From contig JACQJI010000017.1 in assembly GCA_016198045.1 (NCBI GenBank), positions 1 through 19,134 of the forward strand: a stretch of 19,134 nt of DNA, read 5' to 3'. Positions 1-5,916 of this stretch are shown here, one piece after another. The stretch is from Candidatus Doudnabacteria bacterium (GTDB lineage: Bacteria > Patescibacteriota > Doudnabacteria > UBA920 > O2-02-FULL-48-8). A model generated the notes under the pieces. It did not search any database. It was not told where the DNA came from and was given only the letters and a program-made list of their open reading frames with translations. The translations under genes were made by a program, and so were the position numbers. Numbering within the stretch: position 1 is the stretch's first letter; the number at the start of each line of letters is the position of its first letter.

Positions 1-136
1 ACTGAAAATTTGACCCGTGATATATTTTTCATGTCTCGAATTCTCAATCAAAAACATATCGCGTTATAATCTTGCGACTAGTCTTAAGAAATAGCCCAAA
101 GTAGCCACAAGATTAAGTCAAATTTCTAGTACCTGG

Positions 137-165
137 TTGACAAATAAATTTACCGGCGCTAGCAT
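137..165 (+). promoter_or_regulatory. Sigma70-type promoter of the riboswitch operon
   Basis: A perfect -35 TTGACA (137-142), a 17-base spacer and a -10 TAGCAT (160-165, 4 of 6 consensus bases) predict a start near 172. No gene lies between it and the riboswitch core at 199, so it most likely drives the leader and the two exported proteins. Bases 1-136 show no convincing gene; a TATAAT at 65-70 lacks a good -35. Confidence 0.65.
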
Positions 166-198
166 AATTTTGTGAACTTCGTAGTTTAATAATTTACT

Positions 199-366
199 AG
201 GTTTCATTTCGGGGAAGCAGGGTGCCTGCCTGGTCGCATGACTGGGTACATTCCCTCGCTGTGCCGCAACCGTATTTGTCACTTTCATCTTTTCTCTCTC
301 CCTCTGGGAGAGAGTGTCCCGCCACTGGCGGGACGAGAGAGGGTGACTTAAGCCGGAGCACCGGGA
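199..366 (+). promoter_or_regulatory. Cobalamin (B12) riboswitch aptamer
   Basis: The order of conserved blocks matches the class-I cobalamin riboswitch: AGGTTTC (199-205), GGGGAA (211-216), a GGTG-containing P5 strand (AGGG 219-222 pairing with CCCT 253-256), then the B12-box-like GCTGTGCCGCAACCGTA (258-274), and the 3' element AGCCGGAGCACCGGG (351-365), compared with the family's GCUGnCCCGCAACUGU and GAGCCAGGAGACCUGCC. The P5 loop carries an extra 7-bp hairpin with loop GCAT (229-246). GTCAC (278-282) pairs with GTGAC (343-347) and closes a variable side arm filled by two palindromes. The P2 hairpin usually found near the 5' end is reduced or absent, so this is a slightly divergent member. 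A covariance-model search was not possible here. Confidence 0.8.
294..333. repeat. Tandem palindrome in the riboswitch side arm
   Basis: Two perfect stem-loops lie 2 bases apart: a 9-bp stem (294-302 with 306-314, loop TCT) and a 7-bp stem TCCCGCC/GGCGGGA (317-323 with 327-333, loop ACT). They occupy the part of the cobalamin aptamer that varies freely in length. The same paired-palindrome form recurs at 5459, 7463, 11679 and 13577. GCCACTG inside the second hairpin resembles a piece of the normal aptamer side arm, so part of this may be native. Confidence 0.7.
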
Positions 367-383
367 TAAAAACTTGAATTTTG

Positions 384-434
384 CTGCTCCCGAGCAGGAG
401 TAGGCGGATTTTATTTTCTCAAATCAGCCTTCTC
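384..434 (+). promoter_or_regulatory. Riboswitch expression platform with antiterminator
   Basis: CTGCT/AGCAG (384-388 with 393-397, loop CCCG) forms a small hairpin just after the aptamer, in the place of the P13 regulatory hairpin. The adjoining GAGTAGGC (398-405) can pair at 7 of 8 positions with GCCTTCTC (427-434), which is the 5' arm of the terminator. The two pairings exclude each other, which is the form expected for a switch that terminates when ligand is bound. The pairing is read from the sequence; the direction of the response is inferred from the family. Confidence 0.6.
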
Positions 435-456
435 TTGTTTAGGAGAAGGTTTTTGT
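427..456 (+). terminator. Intrinsic terminator (attenuator) of the cobalamin leader
   Basis: CCTTCTC (428-434) pairs perfectly with GAGAAGG (443-449) around an 8-base loop, and a T-rich tract follows from 450. It lies before the ribosome binding site of the lipoprotein gene (474-480), so it would stop transcription ahead of the exported proteins. Confidence 0.8.
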
Positions 457-487
457 TTTGTTCACCGTCTCCCAAGGAGGGACTATC

Positions 488-811
488 GTGAACCGTCGAA
501 ACGCATTGGTAATCATGCTTCCGGGCTCCTCCGTCGTCATGGTTGCGTGCGGCCGCTTCTTCTCTCCAACTTCGCCGTCAGAGAAAACGGCGGAGCTGAT
601 CGACGCTATCCGCAAACTCGGCTACAAAGCGGAGCCTGAACCAAGCAATAGTTTTGGCGCCCGTCGCATCCTCTTTGACGGCAGTCCGAACCGAAAGATC
701 AAGGTCAACGGAAATTTTGTCGGGATCGGGCCTCCACTGGCAGACGACAAGCTCACACTCGATGTGCCGAGAATCAAAATCCCTGCCGACGCGGTGATCA
801 CCGTTCTATAA
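488..811 (+). CDS. Small predicted lipoprotein, first gene of the riboswitch operon
   Basis: I do not recognise this 107-residue protein. The GTG at 488 is preferred because AAGGAGG (474-480) lies 7 bases upstream; an in-frame TTG at 458 falls inside the terminator T tract. The N-terminus has two arginines (residues 3-4), a short hydrophobic stretch and MVAC near residue 21, a plausible though weak lipobox, so the mature protein could be lipid-anchored outside the membrane. The remaining ~85 residues have a SEKTAELIDAIRKLGYKAE helix, then probable beta strands. It looks more GC-rich in codon choice than the neighbouring core genes, as do the small genes near 12000. Position suggests B12-regulated expression and a possible membrane partner for the next gene; no function can be assigned from its sequence. 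Confidence 0.75.
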   Translation: MNRRNALVIMLPGSSVVMVACGRFFSPTSPSEKTAELIDAIRKLGYKAEPEPSNSFGARRILFDGSPNRKIKVNGNFVGIGPPLADDKLTLDVPRIKIPADAVITVL

Positions 812-820
812 GTTCTATAA
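803..820. repeat. 9-bp direct repeat over the lipoprotein stop codon
   Basis: GTTCTATAA occurs twice in tandem (803-811 and 812-820). The first copy encodes the last two residues and the stop, and the second duplicates them just outside the gene. It looks like a small slippage duplication. Confidence 0.6.
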
Positions 821-821
821 G

Positions 822-841
822 GGGGAAGCCCCGCCTTCCCC
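822..841 (+). terminator. GC-rich intercistronic hairpin
   Basis: GGGGAAG (822-828) pairs with CTTCCCC (835-841) around CCCCGC. There is no real T tract after it, so it may weaken or shape read-through to the 548-residue gene, or protect the upstream message, rather than end transcription fully. Confidence 0.4.
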
Positions 842-845
842 TCCC

Positions 846-873
846 TTGTCATATTGATAATTAAAAAAATAAT
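846..873 (+). promoter_or_regulatory. Possible internal promoter giving a near-leaderless transcript
   Basis: TTGTCA (846-851) and AATAAT (868-873) each match 5 of 6 consensus bases with a 16-base spacer. The start would fall at about the ATG at 876, which has no Shine-Dalgarno sequence. If real, part of the expression of the barrel protein would bypass the riboswitch. The region is AT-rich, so chance is possible. Confidence 0.4.
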
Positions 874-875
874 CT

Positions 876-2522
876 ATGTTTAATAAAAAATTTCTCTACT
901 CAGTCACGGCCGGTTTTTTGACTGCTGTAGTGGCCACCAGTAATCTGGTTTCAGCCGCCGATCTTAACCAAGCCTTATCCACTCTTCCTCAAAACGAAGA
1001 ATGGGCAATTATGGCTTATGCGTCTTTGGGCCAAAGCGTGGGACAGAATTTTTTGCGCTCCCCGCTAAATTCAAATGTCGCCACTGACTACGAAAAACGG
1101 ATTCTAGCCATCACTGCCATCGGCGGCAACCCGAGAACTTTTGGTTCGGAAGACTTTGTGGCTAAGCTTAAAAGCATGTTCGATGGCACGCAAATCGGCG
1201 ACCCGCAGCTTTTAAACGACGATATTTTTGGCGCCCTGGCCCTTTCCTCGGCGGGCGAAGCCGGAACCATTGTTGATTCAATCCGAAATTATATCCTCAA
1301 CAACCAAAACTCCGATGGCGGGTGGGGGTTTGCGCGTGGCGGTTCTTCTGACTCCAACATCACTGCCATGGCTGTGGCAGCGCTTAGGTCCGCGCCAAGT
1401 TCAGCCATAAATTATTTAAACCAATCGCAGGATAGCTCCGGGGGGTTTAGCTTTACGCCAGGCACGCCGGCTGACGGCGCTTCGACTGCCTGGGTTATTA
1501 TGGGGCTGAACGCCGCGGGAAGCGCGCCAAGCGAAGCAAAACAATTTCTTGAAGACCTGCAGCTTCCTGATGGCTCGTTTAAATGGAAACCAAATGACAC
1601 CAGCGGTTCACCCTTAGTAACCGCTTATGCGGTGATTGCGCTTTCAGGCAGTACCCTGCCAATCCAAACGGTTTCACACCCTACGCCTAGCCCGAATCCT
1701 AGTCCGACTCCATCGCCCCACCTATCGGGGACAGGCGAGACTCGGCACCGTGAAACTGGGGTGGCGGGCGAAGAGATACCAAGCCGCTGTAAAGTCCCTG
1801 TGTTTCACACCAACTTTGCTTTTCCGCCGGAAGGCGGAAAAATTATCAAAGCCGGCGATCAATTGTATTTCATCAAGAACGCGGCGGGCTGTGAAAATGC
1901 GGGGAGCAATTATTCGGTCATCAAGGGAGTGCAAACAATCTCTCCCAGTACGAGCTCCGATTCAAGCCCAACAACGTCTGGGCCTGGAAACGGTGACGAT
2001 ATTCCCAGCAACTGCCGTGTGCCTGTATTTCACACCAACTTTGCTTTTCCGCCGGAAGGCGGCAAGATCATCCGCGACGGCGATCAGCTTTATTTCATCA
2101 AAAACATTCCGGGATGTGAAAACGCGGGAAACTCATCGGCGATCACAAGAGCGCCAAGTCCAAGTCTAACCCCTTCACCATCACCCGCGCCATCACTAAC
2201 GCCTCCACCAACTAACCAAGCAAGCATTGGTGTCACTTACAGCAGCACCAGAATATTTTCGGGAAACATAACCCCCTCAACTTGGACTGCCCTGGGAGCG
2301 CTGCAAGCCGCAAGCAGCGACGGAAATTTCAGCGTTGATGTGACCAACACTGCTCTTGGGTCGTTTGTCAGGTCAATCGCGGGGTTTGAGCCAGCTGGAA
2401 GCTCCGGGTGGCAGTACGCGGTCAACGGCACAGTGCCGAATGTGGGAGCGGCGACATATCAGATCAAGACGGGCGATCAAGTGCAATGGTTCTACGGTCC
2501 GCCCAATACTCAACCGTACTAG
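876..2522 (+). CDS. Secreted transcobalamin-like protein (alpha/alpha barrel + DUF4430)
   Basis: 548 residues. Residues 1-27 form a signal peptide ending VSA. Residues ~30-260 resemble the prenyltransferase/terpenoid-cyclase-like alpha/alpha toroid, with its repeated helix pairs and turn motifs: NSDGGWGF (145-152), DSSGGFSF (186-193), LPDGSFKW (230-237). Pro/Ser/Thr-rich linkers (269-281, 427-446) flank two 43-residue repeats, each with two cysteines. Residues ~447-541 match DUF4430, including a TWTALGALQAA helix, GWQYAVNG (511-518) and GDQVQWFYG (533-541). Barrel plus DUF4430-type beta domain is the plan of intrinsic factor and transcobalamin, where B12 lies between the two. The cobalamin riboswitch upstream supports corrinoid binding. 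No C-terminal anchor is visible, so it may be released or held by the neighbouring lipoprotein. Signal peptide and domains are seen or recognised; ligand and cellular role are inferred. A generic adhesin is the alternative. Confidence 0.85.
   Translation: MFNKKFLYSVTAGFLTAVVATSNLVSAADLNQALSTLPQNEEWAIMAYASLGQSVGQNFLRSPLNSNVATDYEKRILAITAIGGNPRTFGSEDFVAKLKSMFDGTQIGDPQLLNDDIFGALALSSAGEAGTIVDSIRNYILNNQNSDGGWGFARGGSSDSNITAMAVAALRSAPSSAINYLNQSQDSSGGFSFTPGTPADGASTAWVIMGLNAAGSAPSEAKQFLEDLQLPDGSFKWKPNDTSGSPLVTAYAVIALSGSTLPIQTVSHPTPSPNPSPTPSPHLSGTGETRHRETGVAGEEIPSRCKVPVFHTNFAFPPEGGKIIKAGDQLYFIKNAAGCENAGSNYSVIKGVQTISPSTSSDSSPTTSGPGNGDDIPSNCRVPVFHTNFAFPPEGGKIIRDGDQLYFIKNIPGCENAGNSSAITRAPSPSLTPSPSPAPSLTPPPTNQASIGVTYSSTRIFSGNITPSTWTALGALQAASSDGNFSVDVTNTALGSFVRSIAGFEPAGSSGWQYAVNGTVPNVGAATYQIKTGDQVQWFYGPPNTQPY
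1776..2129 (+). repeat. Two 43-residue cysteine-paired repeats inside the barrel/DUF4430 protein
   Basis: Copies at 1776-1904 (residues 301-343) and 2001-2129 (residues 376-418) agree at 37 of 43 positions and share the core VPVFHTNFAFPPEGGKII and the end GCENAG. Each has one Cys near each end, suggesting a disulfide-closed module. The DNA is also nearly identical over the core, indicating recent duplication or conversion. I do not recognise the module. The linker before copy 1 (about 1713-1770) contains short inverted repeats and an unusual Gly/Arg/Glu-rich peptide that may come from an inserted element. Confidence 0.85.
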
Positions 2523-2525
2523 CTG

Positions 2526-2567
2526 CAAAAAAACCCCGATCACTCGGGGCGGTTGTTTTTCTTGGGC
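2526..2567. terminator. Bidirectional intrinsic terminator
   Basis: CCCCGA (2534-2539) pairs with TCGGGG (2544-2549) around TCAC. The plus side is followed by a T-rich tract (2553-2562) and serves the 548-residue gene. The minus side is followed by seven T's (complement of 2527-2533) and serves the rpsU-ftsZ operon. The stop codon of the minus-strand membrane protein gene (2540-2542) lies in the loop. Confidence 0.9.
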
Positions 2568-2737
2568 CAAGCTTGAAGTACTGTGATAAGTAATAAAATA
2601 AATCCCACGAAGATCGGCCAGTGCGGGGCGTCAAAAAATTCTCCCAACGCCTTTTCTTGCCAATGCAGAATCAAGTCCCAGACCAGGCCGATAATCTGGA
2701 AAGACAGTGCAGTATAAACTAATGGTCTTGAAAGCAT
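2540..2737 (-). CDS. Small membrane protein directly after ftsZ
   Basis: 65 residues with two likely membrane helices, about 8-26 and 40-57, joined by a short HWQEKALGEFFDAPHW loop, and a basic C-terminal tail (PKKNNRPE). I do not recognise the family. The ATG follows the ftsZ stop codon with no gap, so translation is probably coupled, and the gene ends in the loop of the operon terminator. This close attachment suggests it is made with the division proteins and may work at the division site or the membrane, but that is only positional inference. The membrane helices and the coupling make it a real gene rather than a shadow. Confidence 0.75.
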   Translation of the reverse strand: MLSRPLVYTALSFQIIGLVWDLILHWQEKALGEFFDAPHWPIFVGFILLLITVLQAWPKKNNRPE

Positions 2738-3874
2738 CTATTTTATCTTCTTTCTTATAAACGCTGGAATCTCCAGCTCGTCCTGCTCTTCGCTGACTGG
2801 CTGGACTTCTTCTTCGATCGCTTTGGGAGCAAATATCGGCCTGTCCGAGGAAGCTTTGGCAAAAGCGGGCTCTTCCATTTTGGCTATTGGCTCCGATTTC
2901 CTATAAGCTTCATCTCCGGCGGAAAAGCCAGTGGCAATCACCGTGATTTTGATTTCTTCATCCATCTCGTCGTCAATCACTGCCCCAAAGATTATCTTGG
3001 CTTCCGGGTCCACGGCTTTGGTGATTAAGCGCGCAGCCTCGTCAACTTCGTGCATGCCCAAACCCTTGCCGCCGGTGATATTAAACAAAACACCCTTAGC
3101 ACCGTCAATGGAAAGCTCGAGCAAGGGAGAGTCAATCGCGGCTTTAGCAGCTTCCAAGGCGCGGTTCTCGCCTGTGGCGCGGCCAATGCCCATCAGGGCT
3201 GAGCCGGCATTGAGCATGATGGCTTTGACGTCGGCAAAATCGACATTGATCATGCCAGGCGTGGTAATCAGATCAGAAATCCCTGCCACGCCCTGGCGCA
3301 GCACGTCGTCCACGGTTCGAAAGGCATCCAGCAAAGAAGTCTTTTTGTCCACGATCTGTAAAATCCGGTCGTTGGGAATGACAATTATGGTATCGACCTG
3401 CTGCTTGAGCTGGTCAATGGATTTCTCGGCAATCTCGCGGCGTTTGGCTCCTTCGAAAGCAAACGGTTTGGTCACCACAGCTACGGTGAGAATCCCGGCT
3501 TTTTTGGCAAGCTCAGCCACAATCGGCGAAGCGCCGGAGCCAGTACCCCCGCCCAAACCGCAGGTAATAAAAATCATGTCTGAATTTTTGAGCGAGTCAA
3601 AAATCTCGTCCTTGCTTTCCTCAGCGCTGGCGCGCCCAATTTCCGGATTCATGCCGGCTCCCAAGCCGCGCGTGACAGTTTTGCCGATGTGGATTTTGTG
3701 ATCAGCGTTGGAATGGTGCAGGGCTTGAGCGTCAGTGTTGATCGCCACAAACTCTACGCCGCGAATGCCACTTTCCATCATCCGCGAAATGGCGTTATGG
3801 CCGCTGCCGCCGACGCCCACCACTTTAATTCGAGCAAACGTTTCGATTTTTGGCTTAACTTCCTTGAATTTCAT
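2738..3874 (-). CDS. ftsZ: Cell division GTPase FtsZ
   Basis: 378 residues, usual length. FtsZ is the tubulin homologue that polymerises into the division ring. Visible motifs: the GTP-binding VGVGGSGHNA region (19-28), the tubulin signature as GGGTGSG (108-114, usually GGGTGTG), and the T7 loop NVDFADVKAIM (210-220) that completes GTP hydrolysis in the next subunit. The C-terminal conserved peptide ELEIPAFIRKKIK (366-378), which binds FtsA, is intact. The start overlaps the ftsA stop by 4 bases (ATGA), so the two are translationally coupled. The disordered linker (about 325-362) contains AFAKASSDRP, encoded around a small palindrome, which looks like inserted repeat material in a stretch that tolerates it. 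Confidence 0.98.
   Translation of the reverse strand: MKFKEVKPKIETFARIKVVGVGGSGHNAISRMMESGIRGVEFVAINTDAQALHHSNADHKIHIGKTVTRGLGAGMNPEIGRASAEESKDEIFDSLKNSDMIFITCGLGGGTGSGASPIVAELAKKAGILTVAVVTKPFAFEGAKRREIAEKSIDQLKQQVDTIIVIPNDRILQIVDKKTSLLDAFRTVDDVLRQGVAGISDLITTPGMINVDFADVKAIMLNAGSALMGIGRATGENRALEAAKAAIDSPLLELSIDGAKGVLFNITGGKGLGMHEVDEAARLITKAVDPEAKIIFGAVIDDEMDEEIKITVIATGFSAGDEAYRKSEPIAKMEEPAFAKASSDRPIFAPKAIEEEVQPVSEEQDELEIPAFIRKKIK
2853..2866. repeat. Small palindrome in the FtsZ linker
   Basis: GCTTT (2853-2857) and AAAGC (2862-2866) pair around a 4-base loop. With its flanks it encodes FAKASSDRP in the linker. The stem is short, so membership in the interspersed palindrome class is only possible. 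Confidence 0.35.
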
Positions 3875-5118
3875 GGCAAAAATGACTTAAACCAATGCCG
3901 CAGCTTATTTATTGTATCATTTTCTAAAACTTTTCGCGCAAATTTGTTCACCGTTCTGCTGGATCCCAGTAAAAACTCGTTGGCCCAAGCAACCAAACCT
4001 ATTGCAGTGGCAAAAGAAGGATCATTGACCCGGTCAATGACAGTGGATACCGAACCGGGCATTCCCAAGCTTACGGGCAAGCGCAGCTGTTTTTTGGCAA
4101 AATCCACAATCCCCAGGAGCTTGGCCCCGCCGCCAGTCAGAATCACCCCCGCTGGCAGTTGGCCGTCCCGCCCGATGGATTTTAACTGCTTATTTACCAA
4201 ATCAAAAATTTCTTCCAGACGCGCCTCGATAATTTCCACGACATGCTTAACCGAAACTTTGCCTTCCTCTTGCTTATCAATTTTACCTAAATCAATATCA
4301 AAATCTTTTTTTACCTCTTTTACTTCCGCTTGGCCATACTGCAACTTGACTTTCTCGGCCGTATCAACCGACGATCGCAGTCCGATTGCCAAATCGTTGG
4401 TGATATGCATGGAGCCGACCGGCAGGATATTGGCTAAAAGCAAATCCCCTTCTTCAAACACCACCAAGCCGGTCGTCCCGCCGCCCAGATCCACCACTGC
4501 CACTCCCAGCTCTTTTTGTTTTTTGGTCAACACCGCCTGTGATGCGGCCAGCGGAGCCAAGACGAGATCGTCAATCTCCAAGCCGGCCTGCAAAATACAC
4601 TTGGTGAGATTTTTGATAAACGGCACGGAGGCTTGAATGATTTGCGTGTCTACTTCCAGCCGGATTCCAGACATGCCCACCGGGTCCTTGATGCCGGTCT
4701 GGCCGTCGACTGTGAAAGTTTTGGGAATGACATGAAGTATTTCGCGATTCGGAGGAATCGAAATGGCTTGCGATGCGTCTACCACTCGGATGACATCGTT
4801 TTCCGTGACCTCACCGTCAGCCCGCGCCACAGCTACGACCCCGTGACTTTCATGGGAACTAATCTGGGCTCCACCCACAGACACGACCGCATGGCTCAGA
4901 GTCAACCCAGTCATGCGCTCAGCCTTTTCCAGACTTTCGGAAATCGAAGAGACCGCTTCGTCGATATCAACGATCACGCCACGCCGAATTCCGGCGGAAG
5001 CGCTTTCACCGACTCCGATGACACTCGGACTGCCGAGCTCTGACTCTTGTTTGCCCACTACCACTCGGATCTGCGATGAGCCAATATCCAATCCGATAAA
5101 TATTTGTTCCTTTGCCAT
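3871..5118 (-). CDS. ftsA: Cell division actin homologue FtsA
   Basis: 415 residues. FtsA is an actin-fold ATPase that anchors FtsZ filaments to the membrane. Seen: the phosphate-1 motif GLDIGSSQIRVVVG near the N-terminus, the 1C SHS2 region (about 80-165), phosphate-2 VVDLGGGTTG near residue 228, and the adenosine motif ILTGGGAKL near residue 344. The last residues, INKLRHWFKSFLP, form the amphipathic membrane-targeting helix. Its stop overlaps the ftsZ start, and it begins 20 bases after yqeY. The ATG at 5118 directly abuts AAAGGG, closer than a normal Shine-Dalgarno spacing; no better in-frame start is visible. The presence of both FtsA and its membrane helix argues for ordinary Z-ring division. 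Confidence 0.97.
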   Translation of the reverse strand: MAKEQIFIGLDIGSSQIRVVVGKQESELGSPSVIGVGESASAGIRRGVIVDIDEAVSSISESLEKAERMTGLTLSHAVVSVGGAQISSHESHGVVAVARADGEVTENDVIRVVDASQAISIPPNREILHVIPKTFTVDGQTGIKDPVGMSGIRLEVDTQIIQASVPFIKNLTKCILQAGLEIDDLVLAPLAASQAVLTKKQKELGVAVVDLGGGTTGLVVFEEGDLLLANILPVGSMHITNDLAIGLRSSVDTAEKVKLQYGQAEVKEVKKDFDIDLGKIDKQEEGKVSVKHVVEIIEARLEEIFDLVNKQLKSIGRDGQLPAGVILTGGGAKLLGIVDFAKKQLRLPVSLGMPGSVSTVIDRVNDPSFATAIGLVAWANEFLLGSSRTVNKFARKVLENDTINKLRHWFKSFLP

Positions 5119-5138
5119 CCCTTTGTTTCAACTAATTT

Positions 5139-5606
5139 CTATCTTAAAATCTCTTTCACTAACTTTGAGATAACGCTTCCGTCAGCAGCGCCCTTTGTGC
5201 GCGCCATGACCTCTTTCATAACCTTCCCGAAATCTTGGGCCTTAGCCCCAAGTTCGATGACAACCTGCCCAACTAGACTTCGAAGTTCGGCTTCATCCAT
5301 TTGTTTGGGTAAGTATTTAAGCAGTACTGCCATTTGCTGTTGTTCACGGACAACTAGATCCTCCCTGTTTCCGGCTCGAAAACTTTCGATGGAGTCTTTG
5401 TGCTGTTTGACTTTTCTGCGGACGACTTCTAACAGTTCAGACTCTGTAAGTTTTTCCTGCCCACCTTCAGTGGGCGAGGCTCGCCCAGACTTAGTCTGGG
5501 CGGCGATCTCCGCATTTTTGATGTCAGCTTTGAGGTTTCTGATGGCCGAAACCGCAATTTCATTTTTATCAAACAGCGCTTGCTTAAAGTCCGAATCTAT
5601 ATCCAT
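5139..5606 (-). CDS. yqeY: GatB/YqeY domain protein
   Basis: 155 residues. YqeY proteins share the tRNA-binding tail domain of the amidotransferase subunit GatB; their exact role is not settled. The typical pattern is present: an N-terminal helix ending SAIRNLKADIKNAEI, TESELLEVVRRKVKQHKDSIE (about 54-74), and a C-terminal helical domain ending GAADGSVISKLVKEIL. Between NAEI and the LTESE block there is an extra AAQTKSGRASPTEGGQ (35-50) encoded by a paired palindrome, where relatives have only a few residues. The ATG follows the rpsU stop without a gap, so translation is probably coupled. Family assignment is firm; function is unknown. Confidence 0.93.
   Translation of the reverse strand: MDIDSDFKQALFDKNEIAVSAIRNLKADIKNAEIAAQTKSGRASPTEGGQEKLTESELLEVVRRKVKQHKDSIESFRAGNREDLVVREQQQMAVLLKYLPKQMDEAELRSLVGQVVIELGAKAQDFGKVMKEVMARTKGAADGSVISKLVKEILR
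5459..5502. repeat. Paired palindrome inserted in frame in yqeY
   Basis: GCCCAC/GTGGGC (5459-5464 with 5470-5475) and the perfect 9-bp CGCCCAGAC/GTCTGGGCG (5482-5490 with 5494-5502) are joined by a third, overlapping palindrome GCGAGGCTCGC (5474-5484). Translated, it gives residues 35-50 of YqeY, a non-conserved hydrophilic loop between two helices. Reading frame is kept. Confidence 0.8.
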
Positions 5607-5855
5607 TTAATACCTTCTCCGGCTGCTGGTCGGCACAAATTTACCCAAACGCTTCAGCTCTTCCCGCTTTTCACGGGCTTGTTGCCGGCGCAACGCGCTC
5701 TCTCTTTGGAGATTCTTTGATTTAATCGGGGTGTAAAACCGAATTTTGCGGGCTCTAACCAAAACTCCGCTTTGCTGGATTTTGCGGTTGAATCGCCTGA
5801 GCAAGCTTTCGAATGACTCGCCCTCTTTCTTCTTTACTTCTACCAAAACTCTCAC
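5607..5855 (-). CDS. rpsU: Ribosomal protein bS21
   Basis: 82 residues from the GTG at 5855. bS21 is a small-subunit protein near the anti-Shine-Dalgarno end of 16S rRNA. Seen: VEVKKKEGESFESLLRRFNRKIQQSG, the classic bS21 N-terminal half, then a long Arg/Lys-rich tail (RRQQAREKREELKRLGKF). The start is uncertain: the GTG abuts AAAGGG, whereas a TTG at 5846 lies about 7 bases after AAGGGGTGA and puts LRRF at residues 16-19, as in E. coli bS21. The longer form is given. It heads the rpsU-yqeY-ftsA-ftsZ operon. Having bS21 fits Patescibacteria, whose ribosomes lack several other small proteins. Confidence 0.95.
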   Translation of the reverse strand: MRVLVEVKKKEGESFESLLRRFNRKIQQSGVLVRARKIRFYTPIKSKNLQRESALRRQQAREKREELKRLGKFVPTSSRRRY

Positions 5856-5877
5856 CCCTTTCTATTTGCTAGTCCAA

Positions 5878-5907
5878 ATTATAACACAAAATTGCTTTAG
5901 AGTCGAA
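5878..5907 (-). promoter_or_regulatory. Promoter of the rpsU-yqeY-ftsA-ftsZ operon
   Basis: On the minus strand a consensus TATAAT (5883 to 5878) is preceded by TG one base upstream, an extended -10. The -35 TTCGAC (5907-5902) at 18 bases is weak, as is common with extended -10 promoters. The start would be near 5871, giving a short leader to rpsU. Confidence 0.7.
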
Positions 5908-5916
5908 AAGCGCGAG

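Noticed and set aside
458..487. TTG start at 458 for the lipoprotein
   Set aside because: It lies in the terminator T tract with no ribosome site; the GTG at 488 has AAGGAGG at ideal spacing and leaves a cleaner signal sequence.
1636..2169. 177-codon frame within the barrel/DUF4430 gene
   Set aside because: It repeats itself only because the two 43-residue modules repeat; Arg-rich, no start site, and the main frame carries the signal peptide and both domains.
2931..3701. Plus-strand open frame opposite ftsZ
   Set aside because: Shadow of ftsZ with the same biased composition and no start signal.
3871..3874. Recoding of TGA (code 25) as in some Patescibacteria
   Set aside because: TGA serves as a stop in ftsA and in the small gene after ftsZ, and no gene needs TGA read through.
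3689..4636. Long plus-strand open frame opposite ftsA
   Set aside because: Shadow of ftsA: low-complexity Ser/Pro/Thr composition, no ribosome site, no recognisable domain, while ftsA is complete on the other strand.
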